Below the pieces are notes generated by a model. The model searched no databases. It was given only the letters and a program-made list of their open reading frames with translations, and had not been told where the DNA came from. Source: Lachnospiraceae bacterium (GTDB lineage: Bacteria > Bacillota > Clostridia > Lachnospirales > Lachnospiraceae). Taken from it: 64,000 nucleotides of DNA. The stretch spans positions 1 through 64,000 of the forward strand of contig JAILGL010000140.1 of the NCBI GenBank assembly GCA_024696825.1, given 5' to 3'. Below are positions 49,806 through 60,943 of the stretch, in pieces (the first letter of the stretch is position 1; each line of letters opens with the position of its first letter). The translations under genes were made by a program, and so were the position numbers.

Positions 49806-52517
49806 TCAATCCGCCTTTTTATCGGCATCCTTGTCTGTCATGTACTTCTCGATTACATCTGCGATTCCGTCCTCATCGTTAGAAGCAGTTACAACATCTG
49901 CAATATCCTTGACCTCCTGCTGAGCATTGCCCATGGCTACACCCAGTCCTGCATATTTAATCATGGAAATGTCGTTAAAGCTGTCACCTACGCAGATAAC
50001 CTTTTTCTTGTCTAACTCAAGGAACTTGGCAAGCTTATCGATTGCCACCGCCTTATCCACGAACTTAGGAAGAATCTCCACATAGCATGGATCAGAACGG
50101 AAAATGTTAAGCTTGTCACCAAACTTATCCTTCATAATCTGTAATACTTCAGTCATTCTCTCAGGAATACCTGAAAGAAGAATCTTATTTACAGGGAAGT
50201 TAATGGATCTAAGGAAGTTCTGTGGCTCATTAATAGTCACGTCACAGGCCTTGGCATCGAGAGTTATATACTCATTAATACCATTACCCACTAACATTTC
50301 CTTCTTGGCATCATTATAAATAACTATACCTACATTTAAAACCTTAGCAGCCTCATAAACCTTTGGAATTACCTCATCCGGAAGCACCTGATTATAAATG
50401 CATTCTCCTGTCTTACAGTTTACTACTGTTGTTCCGTTAAATGCAATAACATAACCGCCAAATTTATCAAGCTCTATGGCTGCTGCCGTATGTCTAATAC
50501 CTGCTATGGACCTTCCGGAAGCTATAGCTACCTTCTTTCCACGTTTCATGGCATCAACTATGGCAAGCTTGGTCTTCTCATGCACCTTCTTATCTGAGCC
50601 TACCAGTGTTCCATCTACATCTAAGATAAGAGCTTCGTATAAATCACCCTCTGGCTCCTTTATCCCCTTAACCTCGCGGAATATCTTCATGAATTCCTTA
50701 CCTGTTATGGTTTCATGCTCGATTAAGAATTCTGCAATCTTATCTAACTCTTTTCTATTCTCAGCAAGATATTTCTCAGCCTTCTCATAGCAAACCTTTA
50801 AGATTTTCATAACCTCAGTATCTATGTCTGCTGCAGTCTTATCACTACAGTTAAGAACTGCTCTTCCGTCTAAATATCTGCTCTCAATGGACTCTAATCC
50901 TATAAGACCGAACTTGTCACTCATACCGTACTGGGTAACCATGGCACGGGCAAGCTTAGTAGCCTTTTCAATATCATTAGAAGCACCTGTGGTAACTGAA
51001 TCAAATACAAGCTTTTCTGCAGCTCTTCCACCGAAAAATGTAGTTATCTCCGTAAGCATTTCATCCTTACTCATAAGATATTTTTCTTCCTCAGGAACCT
51101 GCATAACATATCCTAAAGCACCCATGGTTCTAGGAACTATGGTAATCTTCTGGACAGGCTCTGCATTTTTCTGAAGCGCTGCCACAAGGGCGTGACCACA
51201 CTCATGATAAGCCACGATTCTCTTTTCTTCCTTACCAAGGATTCTATCCTTCTTCTCTTTACCTGCTATAACCACCTCTACAGCCTCGAAAAGATCTGCC
51301 TGATTAACGGCTCTTCTACCGGCCTTAACCGCCATAATGGCAGCCTCATTAATCATATTGGCAAGGTCTGAACCTACTGCACCAGAGGTAGCAAGTGCTA
51401 TAGCATCAAAATCTACAGATTCATCCAAAAGCACATCTCTTGCATGAACCTTTAAAATATCTATTCTGCCCCTTAAATCAGGCTTTTCAACTATAATTCT
51501 TCTGTCAAATCTTCCCGGTCTTAAAAGAGCCTTATCTAAAACCTCAGGTCTGTTGGTAGCACCTATAACTATAAGACCCTTAGACGCATCAAATCCATCC
51601 ATCTCGGAAAGAAGCTGGTTTAAGGTCTGCTCTCTCTCGTCATTACCGCCGCCATACTGAGCATCTCTACTCTTACCTACGGCATCAATCTCGTCGATAA
51701 ATATAATACAAGGAGCTGTCTGCTGAGCCTGCTTAAAAAGGTCTCTAACTCTGGAAGCACCTACACCGACGAACATCTCCACAAAGTCTGAACCTGTGAG
51801 AGAGAAAAATGGAACGCCCGCCTCACCTGCTACGGCCTTTGCAAGAAGGGTTTTACCTGTTCCCGGAGGTCCTACTAAAAGAGCACCCTTAGGGAGCTTG
51901 GCACCGATTTGCGAATATTTACCCGGATTATTTAAGAAGTCAACCATCTCAGTAAGAGAATCTATAGCCTCCTCCTGACCTGCTACATCCTTAAATGTAA
52001 CGCCGGTTTCCTTCTGAACATACATCTTGGCATTGCTCTTACCTACGCCCATGATTCCACCTGAACCCTTGGACATCATCCTCCAGACGAACATGAAACC
52101 AATCCAGAGAATAGCTATAGGTAAAATATATTCAATGATTATAAGTAAGGTATTAGACTTTGGAATCTCCTCTTTAAACTCAACTCCTGCCTTGGTAAGT
52201 CTGTCTACCAGATTATAGTCATTAGGAAGATAGCCTGTATAATAGGTTACTCCGTAGACACCATCTCCGCCATCCTTTGGCTTAATCTCTATTCTGGTGC
52301 TGGAAATCTTAACAGACTCAACCTCATTATCCTCAAGCATTTCTATAAATTTATCATAGGAAATCTCTTTGTTAGTAGCATTTTTAACCTGATTATTCAT
52401 ATAGAAAAATCCGATAAAAAATATTATAGCTATAATAAGAGCTACGACAATACTTTTTTTATTACCCTTTTTGTCATTATTATCATGATTATCGTTATTA
52501 TTTCTATTATTATCCAT
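49806..52517 (-). CDS. ftsH: FtsH ATP-dependent zinc metalloprotease fused to a Cof-type HAD phosphatase
   Basis: N-terminal TM pair, [24 protein letters not shown] zinc motif, then from about 50640 downward [19 protein letters not shown]...[26 protein letters not shown] in one ORF. Confidence 0.94.
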   Translation of the reverse strand: MDNNRNNNDNHDNNDKKGNKKSIVVALIIAIIFFIGFFYMNNQVKNATNKEISYDKFIEMLEDNEVESVKISSTRIEIKPKDGGDGVYGVTYYTGYLPNDYNLVDRLTKAGVEFKEEIPKSNTLLIIIEYILPIAILWIGFMFVWRMMSKGSGGIMGVGKSNAKMYVQKETGVTFKDVAGQEEAIDSLTEMVDFLNNPGKYSQIGAKLPKGALLVGPPGTGKTLLAKAVAGEAGVPFFSLTGSDFVEMFVGVGASRVRDLFKQAQQTAPCIIFIDEIDAVGKSRDAQYGGGNDEREQTLNQLLSEMDGFDASKGLIVIGATNRPEVLDKALLRPGRFDRRIIVEKPDLRGRIDILKVHARDVLLDESVDFDAIALATSGAVGSDLANMINEAAIMAVKAGRRAVNQADLFEAVEVVIAGKEKKDRILGKEEKRIVAYHECGHALVAALQKNAEPVQKITIVPRTMGALGYVMQVPEEEKYLMSKDEMLTEITTFFGGRAAEKLVFDSVTTGASNDIEKATKLARAMVTQYGMSDKFGLIGLESIESRYLDGRAVLNCSDKTAADIDTEVMKILKVCYEKAEKYLAENRKELDKIAEFLIEHETITGKEFMKIFREVKGIKEPEGDLYEALILDVDGTLVGSDKKVHEKTKLAIVDAMKRGKKVAIASGRSIAGIRHTAAAIELDKFGGYVIAFNGTTVVNCKTGECIYNQVLPDEVIPKVYEAAKVLNVGIVIYNDAKKEMLVGNGINEYITLDAKACDVTINEPQNFLRSINFPVNKILLSGIPERMTEVLQIMKDKFGDKLNIFRSDPCYVEILPKFVDKAVAIDKLAKFLELDKKKVICVGDSFNDISMIKYAGLGVAMGNAQQEVKDIADVVTASNDEDGIADVIEKYMTDKDADKKAD

Positions 52518-52650
52518 CTTACACCTCCTAACTATGATACACCCTTACAGTTTAGGCATTTTAAGTTACACGTGGTCTAGTCTAACATATAAATATATAT
52601 TTTTTGTGAACTCCAAAAAGCACTAAAAATCTACCTTTTCCTGGTTTTTA

Positions 52651-53538
52651 TCATTCTTTCTCATATCTTCCGCTGGCACCGCATGGAAGAATGAGCCCCG
52701 AATCAGTCACAGGAAGACCTATCTCCTGTGCATTTACCTTTCCATCTCTACCCTTTAAAAACGCTTTAGACATCATATATGTAAGTACTGCAGGCTGCAG
52801 GCCCGTAGTATATGAATTCAAAAGTACAAAAAGTGGGTCCTCCACAAGTATATTATTACATAAGGTGAGGAATTCATAAATGTTATCCTCTAATTTCCAT
52901 ATCTCACCCTTTGGTCCTCTTCCATAGGAAGGTGGATCCATAATAATGGCATCGTATTTATTACCACGCCTTATCTCTCTTTCCACAAACTTAACACAGT
53001 CATCTACAAGCCATCTTACAGGTCTGTCCTCAAGGCCTGATGAAATGGCATTTTCCTTTGCCCAGGTAACCATACCCTTAGAAGCATCCACATGGGTTAC
53101 ATGTGCACCTGCCCTGAGACAGGCAAGAGTAGCGCCTCCAGTATAGGCAAAGAGGTTAAGCACCTTTATCTCTCCATCATTCTTTTTACTGTTCTTAATC
53201 TTATTATACATCCAGTCCCAGTTAACTGCCTGCTCCGGGAAAAGTCCTGTATGCTTGAATTTGAAAGGCTGAAGGTTGAAGGTTAAGCTATCTTCATCAG
53301 AAAGCGCGTACCTAATCTGCCACTTCTCAGGAAGGTCAAATACCTCCCAGCTTCCGCCACCCTTCTTGCTTCTGTGGTAATGTGCATTCAGCTTCTTCCA
53401 ATATTCATTATTCTTATCTGTACTCCATATAACCTGAGGATCCGGACGTAAAAGTACATAATCGCCCCATCTTTCAAGCTTCTCTCCATTAGAGGTATCT
53501 ATACATTCATAATCTTTCCATCTGTCTGCAATCCACAT
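52651..53538 (-). CDS. Class I SAM-dependent (RlmI-like) methyltransferase
   Basis: VLNLFAYTGGATLACLRAGAHVTHVDASKGMV, IIMDPPSYGRGPKGEIW. Confidence 0.88.
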   Translation of the reverse strand: MWIADRWKDYECIDTSNGEKLERWGDYVLLRPDPQVIWSTDKNNEYWKKLNAHYHRSKKGGGSWEVFDLPEKWQIRYALSDEDSLTFNLQPFKFKHTGLFPEQAVNWDWMYNKIKNSKKNDGEIKVLNLFAYTGGATLACLRAGAHVTHVDASKGMVTWAKENAISSGLEDRPVRWLVDDCVKFVEREIRRGNKYDAIIMDPPSYGRGPKGEIWKLEDNIYEFLTLCNNILVEDPLFVLLNSYTTGLQPAVLTYMMSKAFLKGRDGKVNAQEIGLPVTDSGLILPCGASGRYEKE

Positions 53539-53619
53539 AGCATTGTCCTTTTCTAAATTAAACTATTTGAAATTATTCTAAACTAAATAGAATTCTCTTC
53601 CTAATATTTTTACTGAAAT

Positions 53620-53660
53620 AAAACGACCAACGGACACGAAATAAATGTCCGCTGGCCGTA
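53620..53660 (-). terminator. Probable terminator of the GH94 gene
   Basis: Imperfect inverted repeat CGaCCAaCGGACA...TGTCCGcTGGcCG with T-rich minus-strand tail. Confidence 0.6.
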
Positions 53661-53684
53661 CAAATTCTAATAATAATTAAATGC

Positions 53685-56132
53685 TTATCCCATTACAATC
53701 TTAACATCGTAATTAGTAACACCCTTCTCATAAGGGATTACTGTAGTATTCTCATACTCCTTACCATTAACGATAAGCTTCTTAACACCCTTCTCAACAT
53801 GAGCTGTATTATCTACTGTAATGTTATAGGTTCCCTCACGGAACTTTCTAACCATAGTAAATCCATCACCCATCTCAGTAGGGATACAAGGATCTACACT
53901 AAGACCCTTAAGTGTAGGAACTACACCTAAAATGTACTGGCTGACATTTACAAATGTCCATGCTGCAGTACCTGTAAGCCATGAGTTCTTAGCCTGTCCA
54001 AAGAACTTAGCATCCTTACCTGCGATCATCTGTGAATATACGTAAGGCTCTGTACAATGAACCTCACTAATATCCTCGATGTAAGCAGGACATGTCTTCT
54101 TATAAATTTCAAATGCACGGTTACCTCTTCCGATAACTGTCTCAGCACAAGATACCCAAGGATTGTTATGACAGAAGATACCTGCATTCTCCTTATATCC
54201 AGGTGGATAAGAAGAAATCTCACCAAGTTCTACATGATACTTAGTATATGGTGGCTGTAAAAGTACGATTCCATACTTACTGTCAAGCTTCTCCTTAACT
54301 GAGTTAAGAGCAGCTTCAGCCTGACCTGACTCAACACCAACACCTGCAAGAACACAGAAGCCCTGTGGCTCGATGTAAATCTGGCCCTCTTCACATTCCT
54401 TAGAACCAACCTTGTTACCATTAGCATCATAAGCACGAACGAACCATTCTCCATCCCAGCCCTTATCAAGAAGTGCTGCGGTCATGTCCTCAACTTCCTT
54501 ACGTGCATAATCAGCTTCATTATGATCACCTGTAAACTCACATAAATCTGCATACTCGTTACCATATTTTACAAACATACCACCGATAAATACAGACTCA
54601 GCTACAGGTCCCTCACTAGGACCAAAGGTCTGGAAGGACTCACCAGGCTGCTCTGAGAAGCAGTTTAAGTTAAGACAGTCATTCCAGTCAGCTCTACCAA
54701 TAAGTGGGAGCTTGTTAGGACCCTTGTGGTTAACTATATAATCAAATGAGCGCTTTAAATGTCCCATAAGAGGAATAGCCTTTGATTCATCATTATCAAA
54801 TGGAACCATCTCCTCTAAGATACTGGTATCACCAGTCTCTCTAACATAAGCACTTGTACCTGCAATAAGCCAAAGTGGATCATCATTAAAGCCTGATCCT
54901 ATATCAGCATTACCCTTCTTGGTAAGTGGCTGATACTGATGATAAGCAGAACCATCTTCAAACTGAGTTGAAGCGATGTCGATGATTCTCTCTCTTGCTC
55001 TCTCAGGAATAAGATGAACAAATCCTAAAAGATCCTGACATGAATCTCTGAAGCCCATACCTCTTCCGATACCGGACTCATAGTAAGAAGCTGAACGAGA
55101 CATGTTAAATGTAACCATACACTGATACTGGTTCCAGATATTAACCATACGGTCAAGCTTCTCCTCAGGTGACTTAACTGTGAACTTAGAAAGAAGCTCT
55201 TCCCAGTTATTCTTAAGCTCAGCCATAGCTGCATCAACCTGCTCATCTGTCTTATATTTCTCAAGAAGCTTAAGTGCTGGCTCCTTGTTAATTACATTAG
55301 GAGCTACAAACTTCTTGTCAACCGGATTCTCACAATATCCAAGAACAAAGATCATGCTCTTAGTCTCACCCGGCTTAAGTGTTACATTAATCTGCTGTGA
55401 AGCGATAGGGAACCATCCACTGGCTACAGAATTATGAGCCTTACCCTCTTCTACAACCTGAGGCTCTGAAGGTCCTCTGTAAGCACCAAGGAACTCATCA
55501 CGGCTGGTGTCGAAACCGTCTACAGGTACGTTAACTGCACGAACTGCATAGTGATTACGACGCTCACGATACTCTGTCTTATGATAGATAGTAGCACCAT
55601 CATCTTCTACTTCAACTTCTCCTGTATTAAGATTACGCTGGAAGTTTGTCATATCGTCCATCGCATTCCAAAGACAGAATTCAATATATGAAAATACAGA
55701 GAATGTCTTCTCCTCGTTAGAATCATTAGTAACCTTTAACTGGTTTACTTCGCAAGCATCATTAAGTGGTACGAATGCAAGTAAATCTGTTGAAAGACCA
55801 TTTTTAGAAGCCTTAAAACGTGTATATCCCATACCGTGACGGCATTCATAGGAATCTAACTCTGCTCTAACAGGCTGCCATGCAGGATTCCAAACACTGT
55901 CGCCATCCTTAATATAATAATAACGTCCGCCTTCATCATTAGGAATGTTATTATAGCGATATCTTGTAAGTCTTAAAAGCTTAGCGTCCTTATAAAAGCT
56001 ATATCCTCCACAAGTATTGGAAATAAGTGAAAAGAAGCTGTTGCTTCCAAGATAGTTAATCCAAGGAAGAGGTGTTTTAGGCGTAGTTATTACATACTCT
56101 TTACTTGGATCATCAAAGTAACCAAATTTCAT
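53685..56132 (-). CDS. Cellobiose phosphorylase (GH94), intracellular
   Basis: [80 protein letters not shown]; close to my memory of clostridial CbpA. Confidence 0.93.
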   Translation of the reverse strand: MKFGYFDDPSKEYVITTPKTPLPWINYLGSNSFFSLISNTCGGYSFYKDAKLLRLTRYRYNNIPNDEGGRYYYIKDGDSVWNPAWQPVRAELDSYECRHGMGYTRFKASKNGLSTDLLAFVPLNDACEVNQLKVTNDSNEEKTFSVFSYIEFCLWNAMDDMTNFQRNLNTGEVEVEDDGATIYHKTEYRERRNHYAVRAVNVPVDGFDTSRDEFLGAYRGPSEPQVVEEGKAHNSVASGWFPIASQQINVTLKPGETKSMIFVLGYCENPVDKKFVAPNVINKEPALKLLEKYKTDEQVDAAMAELKNNWEELLSKFTVKSPEEKLDRMVNIWNQYQCMVTFNMSRSASYYESGIGRGMGFRDSCQDLLGFVHLIPERARERIIDIASTQFEDGSAYHQYQPLTKKGNADIGSGFNDDPLWLIAGTSAYVRETGDTSILEEMVPFDNDESKAIPLMGHLKRSFDYIVNHKGPNKLPLIGRADWNDCLNLNCFSEQPGESFQTFGPSEGPVAESVFIGGMFVKYGNEYADLCEFTGDHNEADYARKEVEDMTAALLDKGWDGEWFVRAYDANGNKVGSKECEEGQIYIEPQGFCVLAGVGVESGQAEAALNSVKEKLDSKYGIVLLQPPYTKYHVELGEISSYPPGYKENAGIFCHNNPWVSCAETVIGRGNRAFEIYKKTCPAYIEDISEVHCTEPYVYSQMIAGKDAKFFGQAKNSWLTGTAAWTFVNVSQYILGVVPTLKGLSVDPCIPTEMGDGFTMVRKFREGTYNITVDNTAHVEKGVKKLIVNGKEYENTTVIPYEKGVTNYDVKIVMG

Positions 56133-56236
56133 GTTTCCTCCGTTCTGTCAAAAATGACCATATATAATTTTTACTACTAAGTCCTAAGTATATATTAAAT
56201 CCGCTATAAAATCAAGTAACTTTACTCTATTAAACC

Positions 56237-56265
56237 TTGAAAAATCCTTTAATTTTTATTATAAT
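56237..56265 (+). promoter_or_regulatory. Sigma-A-type promoter for the EAL gene
   Basis: TTGAAA (56237-56242), 17-nt spacer, TATAAT (56260-56265). Confidence 0.75.
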
Positions 56266-56364
56266 ATACATTAGTTAAATGTGCGACAATTGAATACTTT
56301 TTTATCAATTATTATCAAATAAAGTAAAACCCCGCTAGTGAGCGGATTAAAGGGGGTAATGCTA

Positions 56365-58023
56365 ATGGATAAAATGACTGAACAAGAGCTGGTAGAGAGC
56401 TTTTCAGATGCGATTAAATATAATCACATTTTTGTCTGCTATCAGCCACAGATCAACCACTCTACGGGACGTATGATTGGAGCCGAGGCTCTTATGAGAT
56501 GGAAACACCCTGTTTATGGTGTTCAGTTTCCTTCTGACTTCATACCTGTTCTGGAGAAAAACAATTTAATAATAGAGGCCGACATCCATGTATTTAGGAC
56601 TGTTTGCGACTTCTTAAGACGCTGTATAGATGAGGGACGTAAGGTTGTCCCTATCTCTGTTAACATGTCCAGATATGATATCTACAACAATGATTATGTG
56701 GATAGAATCGAAGCCATAAGAAAGGAATTTGATATTCCTGTAAAGTACTTAAGAATTGAAATCACAGAATCCTCTGCCATCGGAGGTATAGATCTGATTC
56801 AGTCTGTACTTAAAAAGCTTCATTCCTATGGTTATCTGGTGGAGATGGATGACTTCGGAAGCGGTTACTCTTCCCTTAACATTTTAAAGGATTTAGAGGT
56901 AGATATCATAAAGCTTGATATGCGATTTTTACAGGGTAATATTGGCGGAAGAGGTGGCATTATCTTAACCTCCATAATACAGATGGCAAGATGGCTGGAT
57001 ACTCCTATTATAGCAGAGGGTGTGGAAACCTTAGATCAGGCTGAGTATATGAAGAGCTTAGGCTCTAACTATATCCAGGGTTATCTTTATGCCAAGCCTA
57101 TGGAGGAGGCTGAGTTTGTAGAGAAGCTTTCTGCAATGAATCATGAAGCCCTGTCTCCTGCTTTGGATCTGATAGACAATCTTGAGGCCGGTAAGTTTTG
57201 GAATCCTGAATCCCTTGAGACTCTCATATTCAGTAACTATGTAGGAGCTGCTGCCGTATTCTCTTACAGAAAGTCAGATAATAACATAGAGCTTCTTCGA
57301 ATTAATGCAAAGTACATTAAAGAAGTGGGTATGGGACGTGAAGAAAAGGATGTAGTAAATTCTAATTTCTGGGAGGATTACGACGAGGAGAATCAGAAGG
57401 TTTATATCGATACCATTAATAAAGCTATTAATTCCAATGAAGAAGAAAGCTGTGAAACCTGGAGAAGAATCTGCTCTAAAATGTGTGGAGAAGAAAAGAT
57501 ATGCGTCCGCACGGATATGCGTGTAATCGGAAAAACCGAGGATGTGTATATGATTTACGCAATGGTTCATAATATTACAGAGGAAAAGAAGAATTACTCT
57601 GAGCTCTTTGAAAGTGAGCGTCGTTTTAGATTTGCCAGTGAGCAGGCCAATGTATATGCCTGGGAATATGATATTAGAACTAAGGAAATGCGTCCTTGCT
57701 ACAGATGTATGAGAGATTTAAAGCTTCCTGCTCTTTTAAAGAATTATCCGGAGCCTGCCATAGAGGTTGGAATCTTCCCACCTGACTATGCTGATATGTA
57801 TAGGGAATGGCATAAAAAGTTAGAGGAAGGCGTAGATCACCTTGAAGCCATTATCCCTCTCACTGTTGGACGCGTGCCTTTCCATGTAAGATATACCACA
57901 GAATTTGACGAAGCCGGAAGACCTCTTAAGGCCTATGGTTCCGCCACTTTAGTTATAGAAGAAGACTGTGAATGTAAGGATAAAGAAAAGGATGATGAAA
58001 AATCCGAAGCAAAGGATGAATAG
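56365..58023 (+). CDS. EAL-domain c-di-GMP phosphodiesterase with C-terminal PAS-like region
   Basis: GAEALMRWKHP, EITESSAI, MDDFGSGYSSLNIL, KLDMRFL, AEGVETLDQ. Confidence 0.92.
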   Translation: MDKMTEQELVESFSDAIKYNHIFVCYQPQINHSTGRMIGAEALMRWKHPVYGVQFPSDFIPVLEKNNLIIEADIHVFRTVCDFLRRCIDEGRKVVPISVNMSRYDIYNNDYVDRIEAIRKEFDIPVKYLRIEITESSAIGGIDLIQSVLKKLHSYGYLVEMDDFGSGYSSLNILKDLEVDIIKLDMRFLQGNIGGRGGIILTSIIQMARWLDTPIIAEGVETLDQAEYMKSLGSNYIQGYLYAKPMEEAEFVEKLSAMNHEALSPALDLIDNLEAGKFWNPESLETLIFSNYVGAAAVFSYRKSDNNIELLRINAKYIKEVGMGREEKDVVNSNFWEDYDEENQKVYIDTINKAINSNEEESCETWRRICSKMCGEEKICVRTDMRVIGKTEDVYMIYAMVHNITEEKKNYSELFESERRFRFASEQANVYAWEYDIRTKEMRPCYRCMRDLKLPALLKNYPEPAIEVGIFPPDYADMYREWHKKLEEGVDHLEAIIPLTVGRVPFHVRYTTEFDEAGRPLKAYGSATLVIEEDCECKDKEKDDEKSEAKDE

Positions 58024-58131
58024 TCGTTTTGGTTGGACTTTATCATATAAATGTGTTATCATACATAAGGTCAAATTAAGGAACCCTAAGGATTTGACTA
58101 TCTATAGCTTATATGGAAGGAAGAAAAGTTC

Positions 58132-59559
58132 ATGAGTACTATTAAGTTATATAACACACTTACAAAAAAAGTCGATGATTTTACCCCTAATGATCCAAAG
58201 GAAGTAAAAATGTACACCTGCGGACCTACAGTTTATCATTTCGCACATATTGGTAATTTAAGAAGCTATATCATGGAGGACGTTCTTGAGAAGTTCTTAA
58301 ATTTCTATGGTTACAATGTAAACAGGGTTATGAATATAACAGATGTTGGACACCTTACCTCCGATGCAGACACCGGAGAAGACAAGATGTTAAAAGGTGC
58401 CAAAAGAGAGCATAAAACGGTAATGGAAATTGCCAAATATTACGAGGATGCTTTCTTCGAGGATTGTGCTAAATTAAATATTAAGAAGCCGGACACTGTT
58501 GTTCCAGCCACAAGCCGTATCGAGGATTTTATAAAAACCATCGAAGACCTTATGGATAAGGGCTATGCCTATCTTGCAGGCGGTAATGTTTACTTCGATA
58601 CCTCTAAGCTTGATAATTATTATGTTCTTTCCAATCAGGATGAGACAGATCTTACAGAAGCAGTAAGAGATGATGTTACTGTAGATGAGAATAAGAGAAA
58701 TAAAGCTGACTTCGTGCTTTGGTTTACAAAGTCTAAGTTCGATAATCAGGAGCTCAAGTGGGACAGTCCATGGGGAACCGGTTATCCAGGCTGGCATATA
58801 GAGTGTTCATGTATCAGTATGCGTGAGTTAGGTGAGTATCTGGATATACACTGTGGTGGTGTAGATAATATCTTCCCACATCACACTAACGAAATCGCTC
58901 AGAGTGAAGCCTGTCTTGGACATAAATGGTGTAACTACTGGTTCCATGTACAGCACTTAAATGACGTAACAGGAAAAATGAGTAAATCCAAGGGAGAATT
59001 CCTTACAGTATCCCTTATAGAAAGCAAGGGTTATGACCCACTTTCTTACCGTTTCTTCTGTCTCCAGTCTCATTACAGAAAGCCTTTACTTTTCACCTAT
59101 GAGAACCTGGACAATGCTGTAACAGCCTTTAATAAGCTTTTAGACAGAGTTTCAAAGTTAAGCTCTGAGGGCGAGGTTGATGAAAGTGCATTTAAGACCT
59201 ACAGAGATAAGTTTATCGATGCTCTTTCAATGGATTTAAATACTTCACAGGCATTTACAGTTCTTTTCGAAGTACTTAAGGCAGATATTAGTGATGCTAC
59301 AAAGCTTAAGCTTATAGAAGATTTTGACAAGGTATTCTCACTTGACCTTATTAAAAAGGCAGAGGAGCTTACTTCTAAGAGTGCAGGCAGTAATGCCGAT
59401 GCAGAGCTTGTTTCCTATATTGAGGACATGATTGCCAAGAGAAAGGAAGCTAAGAAAAATAAGGACTTTGCAACTGCTGATTCCATAAGAGATGAGTTAA
59501 AGAGTAAGGGCATTATTCTTAAGGATACCCGCGAGGGAACTACCTGGGAAATGGAATAA
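58132..59559 (+). CDS. cysS: Cysteinyl-tRNA synthetase
   Basis: YTCGPTVYHFAHIGNLRSYIMEDVLEKFL, WHIECSCIS, KMSKSKGEFLTV. Confidence 0.97.
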   Translation: MSTIKLYNTLTKKVDDFTPNDPKEVKMYTCGPTVYHFAHIGNLRSYIMEDVLEKFLNFYGYNVNRVMNITDVGHLTSDADTGEDKMLKGAKREHKTVMEIAKYYEDAFFEDCAKLNIKKPDTVVPATSRIEDFIKTIEDLMDKGYAYLAGGNVYFDTSKLDNYYVLSNQDETDLTEAVRDDVTVDENKRNKADFVLWFTKSKFDNQELKWDSPWGTGYPGWHIECSCISMRELGEYLDIHCGGVDNIFPHHTNEIAQSEACLGHKWCNYWFHVQHLNDVTGKMSKSKGEFLTVSLIESKGYDPLSYRFFCLQSHYRKPLLFTYENLDNAVTAFNKLLDRVSKLSSEGEVDESAFKTYRDKFIDALSMDLNTSQAFTVLFEVLKADISDATKLKLIEDFDKVFSLDLIKKAEELTSKSAGSNADAELVSYIEDMIAKRKEAKKNKDFATADSIRDELKSKGIILKDTREGTTWEME

Positions 59560-59599
59560 TCCCGGAAAAATAAAATTTATTAAGTTTAACATAAAAAGG

Positions 59600-59634
59600 A
59601 GTCTTCGTAATCGAAGACTTCTTCTTTTATTTCT
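59600..59634 (+). terminator. Intrinsic terminator of cysS
   Basis: AGTCTTCG-taat-CGAAGACT followed by a T-rich tract. Confidence 0.7.
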
Positions 59635-59833
59635 TATGTTTTGAGCAAATTTTAATGACCACTTTTTACATTTAACTTAGTATTTCATTTAATAAAACAA
59701 TAGCGTAACAAACTGCATTGATTTCGCAATAAACAGCACTTTACAATGAATCTATTACATTTTACAATATATATAACAAAATAACCCCGAGGGTGTGTAT
59801 AACTATAAAAAAATTTATAAGAGGTGTATAGCT

Positions 59834-60772
59834 ATGAAAAAAATATTTATACCAATATTTGTTATGATGGTATTAGTTTTCCCGACAGTCGCTTCAGCTA
59901 ATTCTATCCCTAAAGTAAGTCACGATTCTTTTGTATCTGCACTATTAGATGACGAAAAACTTATTTCAACTCTTGATAAATATGTTGAAAGCACAAAAGA
60001 CAGTGCTGAACCAGAAGATGTAGTGAAGAGTTATGATCTTAATGAAGCTTGGCTTGAAAATATGATTTCACTAGGCGTTCAACCTAACAAACAATGGAAA
60101 GAGTCAAAAACCATCGAAAACTTAATGACGGAGGATAATTTTATTAATATACCTGCAAAAAACGGAAATGATGAAAACATTTTATTGATATTAAAAGAAA
60201 ATTACAAAAACGATAATTATGATATACAACAAGCATTTGATACATCATCTGAAAATATTAGTAAAGATGCTAAATATTCAGAAATGAATAGGATCATAGA
60301 AAAATCAGACCTTAAAGCTGATAATTTTATCATTTTATATTCCTTTGTTTATGATATGGAATTACTTTATTTTAAAGATTCATCAGACCAAAAATATGTT
60401 ATACCCTATAATGGTAATAGATTAGAATATGTAGATATTATAGGGCTTAAGGAGGGAAAAGCATATAAAGAAAACACTTTTATGGAATCACTTTGTAATG
60501 CCATTGAGGATTATTCTGATGAAGAGGTAGAAGAATATAATAAAAAAGAACTCATTGGTAGTAGTTTACCTGTAAAAATAAAAAAGCAAGCTCAAGAAAA
60601 GTATAAAAAAAAGGTAGATGCCGCAAACGAAAAGGCTTATAAAGCAATGAATACTAAAGACAGTAATATCAATATGAAATTTATCTTGCCTGCTTCAGTA
60701 ATATTAATTATATTCATAGTGTTAATTATAGTAATATACGCTCTTAAGAAAAAACATGAAAAAACTTCATAG
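59834..60772 (+). CDS. Hypothetical secreted protein with C-terminal TM anchor
   Basis: Signal peptide MKKIFIPIFVMMVLVFPTVASA, C-terminal TM plus basic end; GAGGTG before ATG; no recognised domain. Confidence 0.7.
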   Translation: MKKIFIPIFVMMVLVFPTVASANSIPKVSHDSFVSALLDDEKLISTLDKYVESTKDSAEPEDVVKSYDLNEAWLENMISLGVQPNKQWKESKTIENLMTEDNFINIPAKNGNDENILLILKENYKNDNYDIQQAFDTSSENISKDAKYSEMNRIIEKSDLKADNFIILYSFVYDMELLYFKDSSDQKYVIPYNGNRLEYVDIIGLKEGKAYKENTFMESLCNAIEDYSDEEVEEYNKKELIGSSLPVKIKKQAQEKYKKKVDAANEKAYKAMNTKDSNINMKFILPASVILIIFIVLIIVIYALKKKHEKTS

Positions 60773-60802
60773 TTTATAGGCAATTTTTAATCTAATATAT
60801 TA

Positions 60803-60837
60803 GGGGGCAGGTGATTACATATCACCAGCCCCCTTTT
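60803..60837 (+). terminator. Intrinsic terminator after the secreted hypothetical gene
   Basis: GGGGGCaGGTGAT-tacat-ATCACCaGCCCCCTTTT. Confidence 0.8.
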
Positions 60838-60943
60838 CAATGATTATTCATATTTTAATTATTATATATATTTCCTTATTACATCAAGTTTATTGCAGTA
60901 TTTATCGAAATTCATCTAGCCACCTATAGAAGTTGAAAATCAC

